In this document: positions 28,051 through 36,724 of the stretch, in pieces | How the letters are laid out: each line of letters opens with the position of its first letter | How positions within the stretch are numbered: the stretch's first letter is position 1 | Origin: Candidatus Pelagibacter sp. IMCC9063 | Lineage (GTDB): Bacteria > Pseudomonadota > Alphaproteobacteria > Pelagibacterales > Pelagibacteraceae | NCBI RefSeq assembly: GCF_000195085.1 | Contig: NC_015380.1 | Location: 916,001 to 980,000, forward strand | Direction: 5' to 3' | Length of the DNA stretch: 64,000 bases | The notes under the pieces: model-generated | Seen by the model: only the letters and a program-made list of their open reading frames with translations | Told to the model about the DNA's origin: nothing | Database searches by the model: none | Translations under genes and position numbers: made by a program

Positions 28051-29826
28051 ATGAATTTTAAAAAATTAAACATGAATTATTTGATTGGATTTATCACCTT
28101 TTTATCTTTGTTGGTAGGTTTTTTAACAATCGAAACATTTGCTGGAAAAGGACTACTTGAACTCAACTCTCTTAATATTCAAGTTCTTTTAATAATTAAT
28201 TTGGTACTTTTGTCAATTTTTTTATTTTTTGTAATTTTTAAATTTTTTAGACTCTTTACGGAGGGAAAGAGCTCAAATTTAATTGGAGCTAACACAAAAA
28301 AAAAGTTCTTAATTTATTTTATTTCTTTGTCTGCCATACCAGGTATCGTTATTGCAATATTTTCACTTTTAATTTTTAACTATAGTATCGAAAAATGGTT
28401 TGATAAAAAAATTAATGAAACTGTTACGAATTCAGTAGCAATAGCTAAAGAATATTTGCGTGAGCATCAGTCGTCTATCAGTAAAGACATTCTATTAATT
28501 GCAAATGATTTTAGCAGAAGTAGCAAAAGATTGATGAACAACAATAGTGATTTTGAAAAATACATTCAGATTCAGAGCAATGTAAGGTCAATTAAAAATA
28601 TTTTTATAGTGTCTGATAAGGGATTGCTTACTCATAAGAATCCAAAGTTTAATGTTAAAAAATTTATTAAACCAGATGTATATATTTTGACGGCGGCTAA
28701 AAAAGGAAAGCCTGTAATTATTTCAAGTGCGTACACTAACAAAACCTATGGAATGGTCAAGTTACGGGGATTTAAGAATTCCTTTTTATATGTAGTTCAA
28801 GATGTTGATCCTAAAATAGTAAATTATATTAAAAAAACAGGAAAAGTTTCTGAGTATTATTTTAATATAAAAAATAACATTTTTAATCTTCAAATAACTT
28901 TTACGATTATTTATATAATTATTACTCTTTTGCTAATATTTGTTGCAAGTATTGTTTCAATTAATCTATCTAGCTACATTTCAAAACCTCTAACTTATCT
29001 TTTTGATGCCTCATCCGAAGTAGAAAAAGGAAACTATAGTATTCACTTAAAAAATGAAAATTTAGATTCCGATTTTTCCCAATTGTACACAACCTTTAAT
29101 AATATGATTAAACGGATAAAGGATGATCAAACCAAAAAATCTCAGGAAGGTCGCTACGAGGCCTGGAAATTAATAGCCAAAAAATTAGCACATGAAATTA
29201 AAAACCCTCTCACCCCAATACAACTTTCTTTAGATAGAATAGATTCTAAATTTAAAAAACAAATAGTAGAAGATAAGACTTTGTTTGAAGATCATATAAA
29301 AACTATAAATTTGCAAATTTCTGAGATTACCAATTTGCTAAATTCTTTTTCTGAATTTGCCAGAATGCCAAATCCTGAATTTTCAGATACTAATATCATT
29401 GATCTTATCGACAGGGCAGTATTGCCTTACAAAACCAATTACAAACAAATATCTATAACCATAAATTCTAGTTTAAAAAGCAATGTTATTAAATGTGATA
29501 AAAATCAAACATTTAGACTTTTTACCAATCTGATTAAGAACAGCGTAGAATCTATAGTTGAAAAAAATGAAAACAAAGGAAAAGTAGAAATATTAATACA
29601 GGGTAATGACAGCAGTGTTGATTTTTTATTTCAAGATAATGGGATTGGTTTTGAGCTAGATCAGATGTCAAATATTTCAGAACCTTACTTCACTACTAAA
29701 CAAAATGGATCTGGCCTGGGCCTGTCTATTGTCTCTAAAATTATTTTTGAACACAAGGGGAATATTAATTTTTATAACAGTAAAAATGGTGCAAATATTC
29801 ATTTTACATTTAATAAACATCTATGA
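28051..29826 (+). CDS. ntrY: Sensor histidine kinase NtrY
   Basis: NtrY is the membrane sensor of the NtrYX system, linked in alphaproteobacteria to nitrogen, redox and envelope control. The 591 residues comprise N-terminal transmembrane segments (about 8-30, 44-64 and 86-110), an extracytoplasmic sensor region, another helix (about 283-310), a HAMP-like linker, the H-box KLAHEIKNPLTPIQLSLDRI with the phospho-accepting H381, the N-box LIKNSVESI and the ATP-lid motifs DNGIGF and SGLGLSIVSKI. No clear PAS domain is visible. An alternative start at ATG 28072 would widen the gap to ispDF. It overlaps ntrX by ATGA. Confidence 0.93.
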   Translation: MNFKKLNMNYLIGFITFLSLLVGFLTIETFAGKGLLELNSLNIQVLLIINLVLLSIFLFFVIFKFFRLFTEGKSSNLIGANTKKKFLIYFISLSAIPGIVIAIFSLLIFNYSIEKWFDKKINETVTNSVAIAKEYLREHQSSISKDILLIANDFSRSSKRLMNNNSDFEKYIQIQSNVRSIKNIFIVSDKGLLTHKNPKFNVKKFIKPDVYILTAAKKGKPVIISSAYTNKTYGMVKLRGFKNSFLYVVQDVDPKIVNYIKKTGKVSEYYFNIKNNIFNLQITFTIIYIIITLLLIFVASIVSINLSSYISKPLTYLFDASSEVEKGNYSIHLKNENLDSDFSQLYTTFNNMIKRIKDDQTKKSQEGRYEAWKLIAKKLAHEIKNPLTPIQLSLDRIDSKFKKQIVEDKTLFEDHIKTINLQISEITNLLNSFSEFARMPNPEFSDTNIIDLIDRAVLPYKTNYKQISITINSSLKSNVIKCDKNQTFRLFTNLIKNSVESIVEKNENKGKVEILIQGNDSSVDFLFQDNGIGFELDQMSNISEPYFTTKQNGSGLGLSIVSKIIFEHKGNINFYNSKNGANIHFTFNKHL

Positions 29827-31171
29827 AAAAAATTTTAATTATTGATGATGAGAAAGATATAAGAATTCTTCTATCTAGTATTTTAAAAGAAGAGGGCTAC
29901 AGTTGTATTGTCGCTGGAACAGTTGAGGAAGCTGAAAATATTATAGAAAACAATTCTTTTGATCTTGTGCTCCTTGACATTTCTTTAGATGATAAAAAGA
30001 AAGATGGAATATATCTTTTAAAAAAAATTAAAAAATTAATAAAGATATTCCTGTGATCATGATATCGGGACACGCAACAATTCAAGTTGCCGTAGAATCT
30101 GTAAAACTTGGTGCGTTTGAATTTTTGGAAAAACCTTTTAATACGGATAGGCTTTTGAATTTTACTAAAAGAGCTTTTGAAAACCTAGATTTAAAAAAAG
30201 AAAATAAAAATCTAAATAAGCTTTTTTTCGATACCTATGAAATTGTTGGAGATAGTGAGGAAATTACAAAAATTAAGAATATAGTCAAAAAAATAGCTAC
30301 TACAGAAACAAGAGCTATGATTCTGGGACCAGCTGGATCTGGAAAAGAATTGATTGCAAGAACTATTCACAAAAGCTCATTAAGAAAAGATTTCCCTTTC
30401 GTTGTATGCAATGGAGCACTTTTGGACCCAAAAAATTTTGACCGAGAATTATTTGGTATTGAAAATCCAGATAGCACCATAACAGTCGGTTTTTTTGAAA
30501 AAGCAAACAATGGAACCTTATTGATTGATAATGTTTCTGAAATACCATTGGAAACACAAACTAAAATTTTAAGAGTTTTAACTGATCAAAAATTTCATCG
30601 TGTAAATGGCAATAAGGAAATTTTAACTAATATACGATTTTTAAGTTCTTCTAGTAAGAATTTAAGAAAAGAAATAGAACTAGGGAATTTTCGTGAAGAT
30701 CTTTTTCAAAGACTTTCCGTTGTAGAAATAAAACTACCCGATCTTCAAAGTAGGACTTCAGATATACCATTATTAATTGAATATTTTATGGAAAAAATTT
30801 CTAAGAATTTGGGAAAAAAAGTAATTTCAATTAAGCCTAATTATGTAAAATTATACAAGCACGCATGGTCAGGAAATGTTAGAGAGCTTCGAAATTTAGT
30901 TGAGCGTGTAATAATTTTATCAGATGGCACCAAAGAAAACATCGAATTGTTGGTTAATGAAAGCATAGAATCAAAAAATACTAATGAATCTGATGGTTTT
31001 TTAGACTTTAATTCGCCTCTAAAAACCGCTAGAGAACAGTTTGAAAAAGAATACTTGATGCATCAATTGAAAAAAAATGGCTCAAACATTTCCAAAACTG
31101 CAGAAAGCATTGGCATGGAAAGATCAGCCTTGCATCGGAAGTTAACTTCTTTAGGAATCGAATATAAATGA
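29823..31171 (+). CDS. ntrX: Response regulator NtrX, frameshifted at A6
   Basis: NtrX is the partner regulator of NtrY. The receiver domain starts ILIIDDEKDIRILL, with the phospho-acceptor D52 in LVLLDIS. The frame then breaks at an A6 run (30030-30035). One more A gives KKINKDIPVIMISGHATIQV and a 449-residue protein. An AAA+ domain follows (Walker A variant GPAGSGKE, FREDLFQRLSVVEI, WSGNVRELRNLVERV), then a C-terminal Fis-type helix-turn-helix (NISKTAESIGMERSALHRKL). The GAFTGA sigma-54 contact loop is replaced by NPDSTITVGFFE, so sigma-54 activation is unlikely. It overlaps trkA by ATGA. Confidence 0.9.
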
Positions 31172-32541
31172 ATATTATAATTTGTGGTGCAGGAAGAGTA
31201 GGTATTTCTATTTCCGCCCAACTATGCAAACAGGGTCACTCTATTACAGTCATAGACAAAAATAGTGAAGATATTCAAATAGTAAATGACACTCAAGATG
31301 CAAAAGGAATTGTTGGGATTGCAACGCACCCTTCGGTATTAGAAAAGGCAGATGCAAAGAATGCAGATATGATTATTGCTGTAACTAGAAATGATGAAAC
31401 TAATATGGTCGTCTGTCAAATTGCTCACTCTCTTTTTAATGTATCAAGAAAAATTGCAAGAATTAGATCTAAAGAATTTTTAAAACCAGTATGGAAAAAT
31501 TTATTTAGTAAAGAAAATCTTCCTATTGATATTATTATTTCCCCAGAATTTGAAGTCGCAAAATCATTGTATAGAAAATTAGAAGCACCAGGCGCCATTG
31601 ATAGCATACCCTTTGCTGACGATATGGTAAGATTGTTAGAAATACAAATAGATGAAAAATGCCCCTTATTAAACACCTCTCTATCTAAACTTTCTGAAAT
31701 TTTTTTCGATCTACAGGCCAATGTACTTGGAGCTATAAGAAAAGATAAATTTATAATTTTTAAAAAAACAGATAAGCTTTTAAAAGACGATAAAGCATTT
31801 GTCTTGACCAACTCAAAACAAGTAGATCGAGCACTTTCTATTTTTGGAAGAGACGAAAAGTTTGCAAAAACAATCTTGATTATTGGTGCTGGTAACATAG
31901 GCCTGGATTTGGCAAAACTACTTGAGGAAGATGAGCAAAAGCCAAGAATTAAAATTATAGAAAAAAATCCTGAAAGAGCAGAAAAAATTGCAACCGATCT
32001 AAATGAAGCCATAGTTATCAAGGGCGATGGTTTGGATGAAAATTTATTAAAAGAAATTAATATTGATGAGATTGATACAGTCCTTGCATTAACAGAAGAT
32101 GATGAGGTTAATATTATGTCTGCCCTAATGTGCAAAAAAAAGGGTGTAAGAAGAACCATATCTATTACCAATAGTTCTAATTATTCACTGTTACAATCTT
32201 CCTTAGATTTGGATGATATAGTAGACCCTCGCATGACTACAGTATCAACAATTCTAAAGCATGTTCATAAAGGAAAAATTGAAAGTGTATACACTCTAGA
32301 TAATGGTGATTACGAAGTTATAGAAGCTAAAATTTTAGAAAGCTCTGAGCTGTTGAATTTATCAATAAAAAAAGCAAAAATTCCAGAAGGAATTAAAATT
32401 GGTTTAATTGAACGGGGCAAAGAAGTTATTGTTCCCAACAAGGAAACAATCTTTAACGTTAATGATAGGGTAATTTTGTTATCTAGTAGAGAAAATTTAA
32501 GTAAGGTTGAAGAGTTATTCAAAATATCACCTTATTTTTAA
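31168..32541 (+). CDS. trkA: Trk potassium uptake regulatory protein TrkA
   Basis: TrkA is the cytosolic NAD(H)-binding gating subunit of the Trk potassium transporter. The 457 residues hold two tandem RCK units: the first starts IIICGAGRVGISISAQL (GxGxxG), the second KTILIIGAGNIGLDLAKLL, each followed by a TrkA_C-type region (the second KIGLIERGKEVIVPNKETIF). It directly follows ntrX by overlap and precedes trkH, so the whole ntrY-ntrX-trkA-trkH block is likely one transcript. Confidence 0.95.
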   Translation: MNIIICGAGRVGISISAQLCKQGHSITVIDKNSEDIQIVNDTQDAKGIVGIATHPSVLEKADAKNADMIIAVTRNDETNMVVCQIAHSLFNVSRKIARIRSKEFLKPVWKNLFSKENLPIDIIISPEFEVAKSLYRKLEAPGAIDSIPFADDMVRLLEIQIDEKCPLLNTSLSKLSEIFFDLQANVLGAIRKDKFIIFKKTDKLLKDDKAFVLTNSKQVDRALSIFGRDEKFAKTILIIGAGNIGLDLAKLLEEDEQKPRIKIIEKNPERAEKIATDLNEAIVIKGDGLDENLLKEINIDEIDTVLALTEDDEVNIMSALMCKKKGVRRTISITNSSNYSLLQSSLDLDDIVDPRMTTVSTILKHVHKGKIESVYTLDNGDYEVIEAKILESSELLNLSIKKAKIPEGIKIGLIERGKEVIVPNKETIFNVNDRVILLSSRENLSKVEELFKISPYF

Positions 32542-32551
32542 ATTATAAAAA

Positions 32552-33954
32552 ATGAACTTTAGATCGTTAATTTATTACCTTGGATGGTTTAATATTCCTT
32601 TAATTGGTCTTTGTCTTCTAACAATTATTTTTTCTTATTATTCCGGTCACGAGACTGCAATTAATTCTTATTATATTGTTTTATTTATTTCATCTTTTTT
32701 TTATTTTTAAGTAGGGTTTTAAATAAAAATTTAAAATTACGAAAATTTGATTTACTAATTATTATTTTTTTAGGATGGGTGATTTATCCAGCAATAATGG
32801 CCATACCTTTTTATATTAGTGCTTATCAAGTGGATTTGTTTCAGGCGTATTATGAAAGTTTCTCAGGTTTCATTGGATACGGACTCTCTATTTTTGCAAA
32901 TCCTGAATTTGTAAATGAACCATTGCTTTTGTGGAGATCAGGGTCTCAATGGATTGGAGGATTTTATTTTCTATTTACTATCATTTCTGTCTTATCTACT
33001 AAAGATTTTAATTTTATTCCTTCATCTTATATTTCTAACTCTACAAACTCTTTAAATTTTGAAACTAAATTTATTGAAAATTTTTTAAATCTATTTTATT
33101 GTTACTTATTATTTTCTTTATTTATTCTACTTCTTTTAAATTTTTCTAGCTTTAATTTATTTGAAAAAATTAACCTAATGATGACGGCCGTTTCTTCTGG
33201 TGGTTTCTTTATCAAGCAAAAATTGTTTATTTTCAGCCAACTGGACAAATTTATAGTGGCGATCTGTTTTTTATTTAGCTCTTTAAATATTTTTATACTT
33301 TACGAAATATTTAAATTTAGTAAAAAATATAATTTTAAAGAAGATATCACTATAATTATTTTTTCTTTTTCTTTATCTTTTGTAATCTTGCTTGCATTTT
33401 CTCAGTTGGATAATTTTTATAATATTTTATTGTTTGTGAGCACTTCGATATCTACCTCTGGTATTGTGCTTGATACTAGCACAAAACTTCCCTATGTGTT
33501 TGTTTTGCTAGTTCTAACTTTTGTAGGAGGGTCAATTTTTTCAACAGGTGGTGGCTTTAAAATGTTGCGCGTGATGTTCTTTATAAAAAAATTTTTAATA
33601 GAAGTGACAAAGTTACTAAGCCCGTCCGTTACATTAAAAAAAACTATTTTCGGCAGCCTAAACACTATTAAAAATTCTGACTATTATACAATTTCCTTAA
33701 TCTTTATTTCATACGGTTTTGTCTTGATTGCAGGTTGTGTTTTACTAAGCTTCGAGAGTCTCTCATTTGAGGATACTTTCAAAGTTGTTTTTTTAACTTT
33801 AAACAATACTCTTCCAGTAAACTATCTTGGCGATTCTTTTAAATTTGCAGATCTTTCTTACATCTCTCACTTTTTTTTATTAATAATGATGTTTCTCTCT
33901 AAGGTTTATTTTATATCGGTACTCGTATTTATTAAAAAAGTTATTTGGGATTAA
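32552..33954 (+). CDS. trkH: Trk potassium transporter membrane subunit TrkH, frameshifted at a T run
   Basis: TrkH is the potassium-conducting membrane subunit that works with TrkA. The ATG at 32552 opens MNFRSLIYYLGWFNIPLIGL but stops at 32710. The next frame continues FLSRVLNKNLKLRKFD and the rest of the transporter. One extra T in the T8 (32695-32702) or T5 (32704-32708) run joins them into 467 residues. Pore features are seen: FQAYYESFSGFIGYG, WRSGSQWIGGFYFLF, MMTAVSSGGFF, STSGIVLDTSTKLP and VGGSIFSTGGGFKMLR. About ten hydrophobic segments fit the family. It is 10 bases downstream of trkA. Confidence 0.87.
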
Positions 33955-34012
33955 TTCTTTTGTATTATTGTATTTACTCTCTCAAATAAGTTAGTTAGAA
34001 GGATTAAATATT

Positions 34013-34089
34013 GCGCTCTTAGCTCAGCTGGATAGAGCATCGGTTTTCTAAACCGAGGGTCGGTGGTTCGAGTCCACCAGAGCGCACCA
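34013..34089 (+). tRNA. tRNA-Arg (anticodon TCT)
   Basis: A 77-base cloverleaf: acceptor GCGCTCT pairs with AGAGCGC, the D arm contains AGCTCAGCTGGATAGAGC, the anticodon stem CGGTT/AACCG encloses loop TTCTAA with anticodon TCT, and the T arm has GGTTCGAGTCC. The discriminator A and a genome-encoded CCA end the gene. It decodes AGA, an important codon in this AT-rich genome. A GIY-YIG gene begins five bases downstream. Confidence 0.97.
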
Positions 34090-34094
34090 TAAAT

Positions 34095-34349
34095 ATGCAT
34101 TTTGTATATCTCTTAATTTCTTCTGGCACAAAACCCAATACTTACGTTGGTTACACTAATGATTTATTTAAAAGAGTAACAGCGCACAATTCAGGTAAAG
34201 GCGCTAAATATACTAGAGGAAGACATTGGATTCTTGCTTATTACGAAATTTTTAAATCTAAAAATTTAGCCCTAAAAAGAGAGCATGCTTTAAAAAAAAA
34301 TTACAAATTAAGAAAATCCATAAAAGATAATTATTTAATCAACCTGTAG
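34095..34349 (+). CDS. GIY-YIG domain protein (UPF0213/YhbQ-like)
   Basis: An 84-residue single-domain GIY-YIG nuclease-fold protein. The start HFVYLLISS followed by TYVGYTNDLFKRVTAHNSG gives the paired (F/G)xY and YxG motifs, and ALKREHALKK contains the conserved catalytic-type glutamate region. Such small proteins are widespread in bacteria and mostly of unknown function; some cut damaged or structured DNA. It begins five bases after the tRNA-Arg gene, so it may be co-transcribed with the tRNA. No mobile element partner is visible. Confidence 0.85.
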   Translation: MHFVYLLISSGTKPNTYVGYTNDLFKRVTAHNSGKGAKYTRGRHWILAYYEIFKSKNLALKREHALKKNYKLRKSIKDNYLINL

Positions 34350-34366
34350 TTGTTTTTGTTTTTTTT

Positions 34367-34389
34367 TGATTAATTTTTATTTTTAATCA
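34367..34389. promoter_or_regulatory. Inverted repeat upstream of aapJ (candidate operator)
   Basis: TGATTAA at 34367-34373 and TTAATCA at 34383-34389 form a perfect 7-base inverted repeat with a 9-base spacer, centred about 55 bases before the aapJ start. A TATAGT element at 34392-34397 directly downstream could be a -10 box, so a protein bound at the repeat would overlap the promoter. The stem is too AT-rich to be a convincing terminator. Regulatory role is an inference. Confidence 0.35.
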
Positions 34390-34433
34390 GTTATAGTTTG
34401 TGAAAATAAACAAATAAAAGGGGATACAATATA

Positions 34434-35465
34434 ATGAAAATTATAAAATTCGCTGTTTCTATCTTTGCAGTACTTTTACTTGCTGCTTGTGGAAATGAAT
34501 CAGCAAAAAAAACAAGTACTCTTGATACGACCAAGAGCCAAGGTTTTGTTAAATGTGGAGTCTCTCAGGGACTGCCAGGTTTTTCAAATGCTGATGCTTC
34601 TGGTAATTGGGCTGGTATGGACGTTGACGTTTGTAGAGCTGTTGCCGCTGCTGTTTTAGGCGATGCTACTAAAGTTAAATACACACCATTAAGTGCTAAA
34701 GAAAGATTCACTGCTCTTCAAGCTGGAGACATTGATGTTCTTTCAAGAAATACAACCTGGACATTAGAAAGAGATGCTGCAATTGGTTTAGAATTTGTAG
34801 GCGTTAACTTTTATGATGGACAAGGTTTCATGGTTAGAAAAAAATCTGGAATTAAATCTGTGAAAGATTTTCAAAATGGAACTAAAGTTTGTACAAATAC
34901 TGGAACGACTACTGAGTTAAACATGGCTGATTTTTTCAAAGCGGCTGGTGTTTCTTATGAGCCTGTAGTATTTGAAAAAGCAGATGAAGTTGTTCAAGCT
35001 TACGATTCTGGACGTTGTGATACGTACACTACGGACAAGTCTGGTTTAGCTTCTCAAAGAACTAAATTAACTGCACCTGACGATCACATTGTTTTACCTG
35101 AAACAATTTCTAAAGAGCCTTTAGGACCTGTTGTTAGAGAAGGTGACGCAACATGGGCGGATGTAGTTAGATGGTCATTAAATGTTTGGATTGAAGCTGA
35201 AGAGTATGGCGTTAATTCTGAAAACATTGACTCTATGATGGATAGTAAAAATCCAGCGATTCAGAGAATAGTGGGAGCGGAGGGTACAAAGAACGGTGCT
35301 GCTCTAAACTTGGATCAAAAATGGAGTTACAATCTTATTAAACAAGTTGGAAATTATGCTGAGAGCTATAAAAGAAATTTAGCTGACACTGGTATAATGC
35401 CTGACAGAGGTCCAAATGCACTTTGGACTAATGGCGGAATTCTTTACGTTCCACCAGTAAGATAG
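34434..35465 (+). CDS. aapJ: General L-amino acid ABC transporter substrate-binding protein AapJ, predicted lipoprotein
   Basis: Periplasmic binding protein for a broad-specificity amino acid importer. The 343-residue protein has a lipoprotein signal with lipobox LLAACG (C19), unusual for AapJ, whose relatives are normally soluble. The mature part shows the family blocks FVKCGVSQGLPGFSNAD, GNWAGMDVDVCRAVAAAVLG, ERFTALQAGDIDVLSRNTTWT, YDGQGFMVRK, VCTNTGTTTELN and LPETISKEPLGPVVREGD, ending GPNALWTNGGILYVPPVR. A strong purine-rich site (AAAAGGGGA, 34416-34424) precedes the ATG. A terminator follows it before aapQ. Codon use is richer in optimal codons than neighbours, suggesting high expression. 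Confidence 0.95.
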   Translation: MKIIKFAVSIFAVLLLAACGNESAKKTSTLDTTKSQGFVKCGVSQGLPGFSNADASGNWAGMDVDVCRAVAAAVLGDATKVKYTPLSAKERFTALQAGDIDVLSRNTTWTLERDAAIGLEFVGVNFYDGQGFMVRKKSGIKSVKDFQNGTKVCTNTGTTTELNMADFFKAAGVSYEPVVFEKADEVVQAYDSGRCDTYTTDKSGLASQRTKLTAPDDHIVLPETISKEPLGPVVREGDATWADVVRWSLNVWIEAEEYGVNSENIDSMMDSKNPAIQRIVGAEGTKNGAALNLDQKWSYNLIKQVGNYAESYKRNLADTGIMPDRGPNALWTNGGILYVPPVR

Positions 35466-35479
35466 TAAATATTTAAATT

Positions 35480-35511
35480 AAAAGGGGCTTTTAATTAAGC
35501 CCCTTTTTTTT
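35480..35511 (+). terminator. Rho-independent terminator between aapJ and aapQ
   Basis: AAAGGGGCTT (35481-35490), a six-base loop TTAATT, then AAGCCCC plus a T7-8 tract form a classic intrinsic terminator with a 10-pair stem if the T tract is included. It lies 14 bases past the aapJ stop and 15 bases before aapQ. Partial read-through would give more binding protein than permease, as in many ABC import operons. Confidence 0.9.
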
Positions 35512-35525
35512 ATCTGTTCCCTAAA

Positions 35526-36722
35526 ATGAAATTATTAAAAAAAAATATAGAAAAATTGAATTTGTTTTTGGAAAACTATCCAAAAATAGGAATATATTTT
35601 CCACAATTTTTAATTATTTTATTACTAGGTATTATTATTTCTTATTTTTCCTTGAATGCTAGCACGAACATGGCTGCTAGAGGAATAGAGACTGGCTTTG
35701 GTTTTTTAGCAAACAAAGCATCATTTGACATTCAATTCAGCTTAATAGATTTCGATAGCAATGATAGTTATGCAAGAGCCTATTTAGTTGGGCTGCTTAA
35801 TACTCTTTTAGTTTCAGGAATAGGTATTTTTTTTGCAACAGTAATCGGTTTTTTTGTAGGTGTAACTCGTCTATCATCTAATATTTTGGCATCAAAAGTT
35901 GCTGAAGCGTATATAGAAATTTTTAGAAACATACCCTTATTATTGCAAATATTTTTTTGGTATTTTGCTATTTTACGTTTATTACCATCATCAGACAATT
36001 CGTTAATTCTTTTTAATTTTGTTTTTGCCAACATTAAAGGAATATACGTTCCTAGATTTGTATGGGAAAATCTTAATCATTTTGTTTATGGTTTTTTATT
36101 TTCTATTCTAGCTATTTATCTATTTGTTTCTTTTTCAAAAAAAAAGCAGGAAAAAACTGGAGTTCAAGTACCAACATTTACCACGTCTCTAGTCATTTTT
36201 TTTACAATTAACTTTATAGTAATCTATTTTGGAAATGTAGGCTTATCTTTATCGTATCCTGTATTAGAAACTAATAGGGGTTTGTACAATTATATGGGTG
36301 GCGTTTCTGTTATACCAGAACTCATAGCTTTAGCTTTTTCATTATCACTTTACACATCTACTTTTATTGCAGAGTGTGTGAGAGCAGGAATTCTTGGAAT
36401 TGACAAAGGTCAAAAAGAAGCCGCAGCATCTATTGGTCTATCAAAAGGTCAAATTCTTAAATTAATAGTTATTCCTCAGGCTTTAAGGATAATTATACCT
36501 CCGGTTACAAATCAGTATCTAAATCTAACAAAAAATTCTTCTCTAGCCGCAGCAATTGCTTATCCCGATATTGTACTAGTTTTTGCGGGTACAGCTTTAA
36601 TGCAAACAGGAAAGGCTATTGAAATTGTTTCAATTACTATGCTTACCTATTTGACTTTAAGTGTTTCAATCTCGCTACTTATGAACTGGTATAACAAAAA
36701 AAACTCAATAGTTGAAAGATAA
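35526..36722 (+). CDS. aapQ: General L-amino acid ABC transporter permease AapQ
   Basis: Inner-membrane permease of the Aap importer, 398 residues, typical for AapQ, which is longer than ordinary His/Glu permeases because of an insert between the first helices. The binding-protein-dependent permease core has YLVGLLNTLLVSGIGI, YIEIFRNIPLLLQIFFWYFA, STFIAECVRAGILGIDKGQ and the ATPase-contacting EAA loop EAAASIGLSKGQ with LKLIVIPQALRIIIPP. Its gene begins just after the aapJ terminator, followed two bases later by aapM. Confidence 0.95.
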   Translation: MKLLKKNIEKLNLFLENYPKIGIYFPQFLIILLLGIIISYFSLNASTNMAARGIETGFGFLANKASFDIQFSLIDFDSNDSYARAYLVGLLNTLLVSGIGIFFATVIGFFVGVTRLSSNILASKVAEAYIEIFRNIPLLLQIFFWYFAILRLLPSSDNSLILFNFVFANIKGIYVPRFVWENLNHFVYGFLFSILAIYLFVSFSKKKQEKTGVQVPTFTTSLVIFFTINFIVIYFGNVGLSLSYPVLETNRGLYNYMGGVSVIPELIALAFSLSLYTSTFIAECVRAGILGIDKGQKEAAASIGLSKGQILKLIVIPQALRIIIPPVTNQYLNLTKNSSLAAAIAYPDIVLVFAGTALMQTGKAIEIVSITMLTYLTLSVSISLLMNWYNKKNSIVER

Positions 36723-36724
36723 CA

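Noticed and set aside
30020-30027. A8 run as the ntrX frameshift site
   Set aside because: An extra A at this run gives a stop codon; only the next A6 run restores the conserved reading.
31425-32171. 248-codon open frame antisense to trkA
   Set aside because: Fully inside trkA on the other strand, serine- and leucine-rich shadow composition, no recognisable domain.
34349-34390. Terminator after the GIY-YIG gene
   Set aside because: The only hairpin has an AT-only stem and the T tract precedes rather than follows it.
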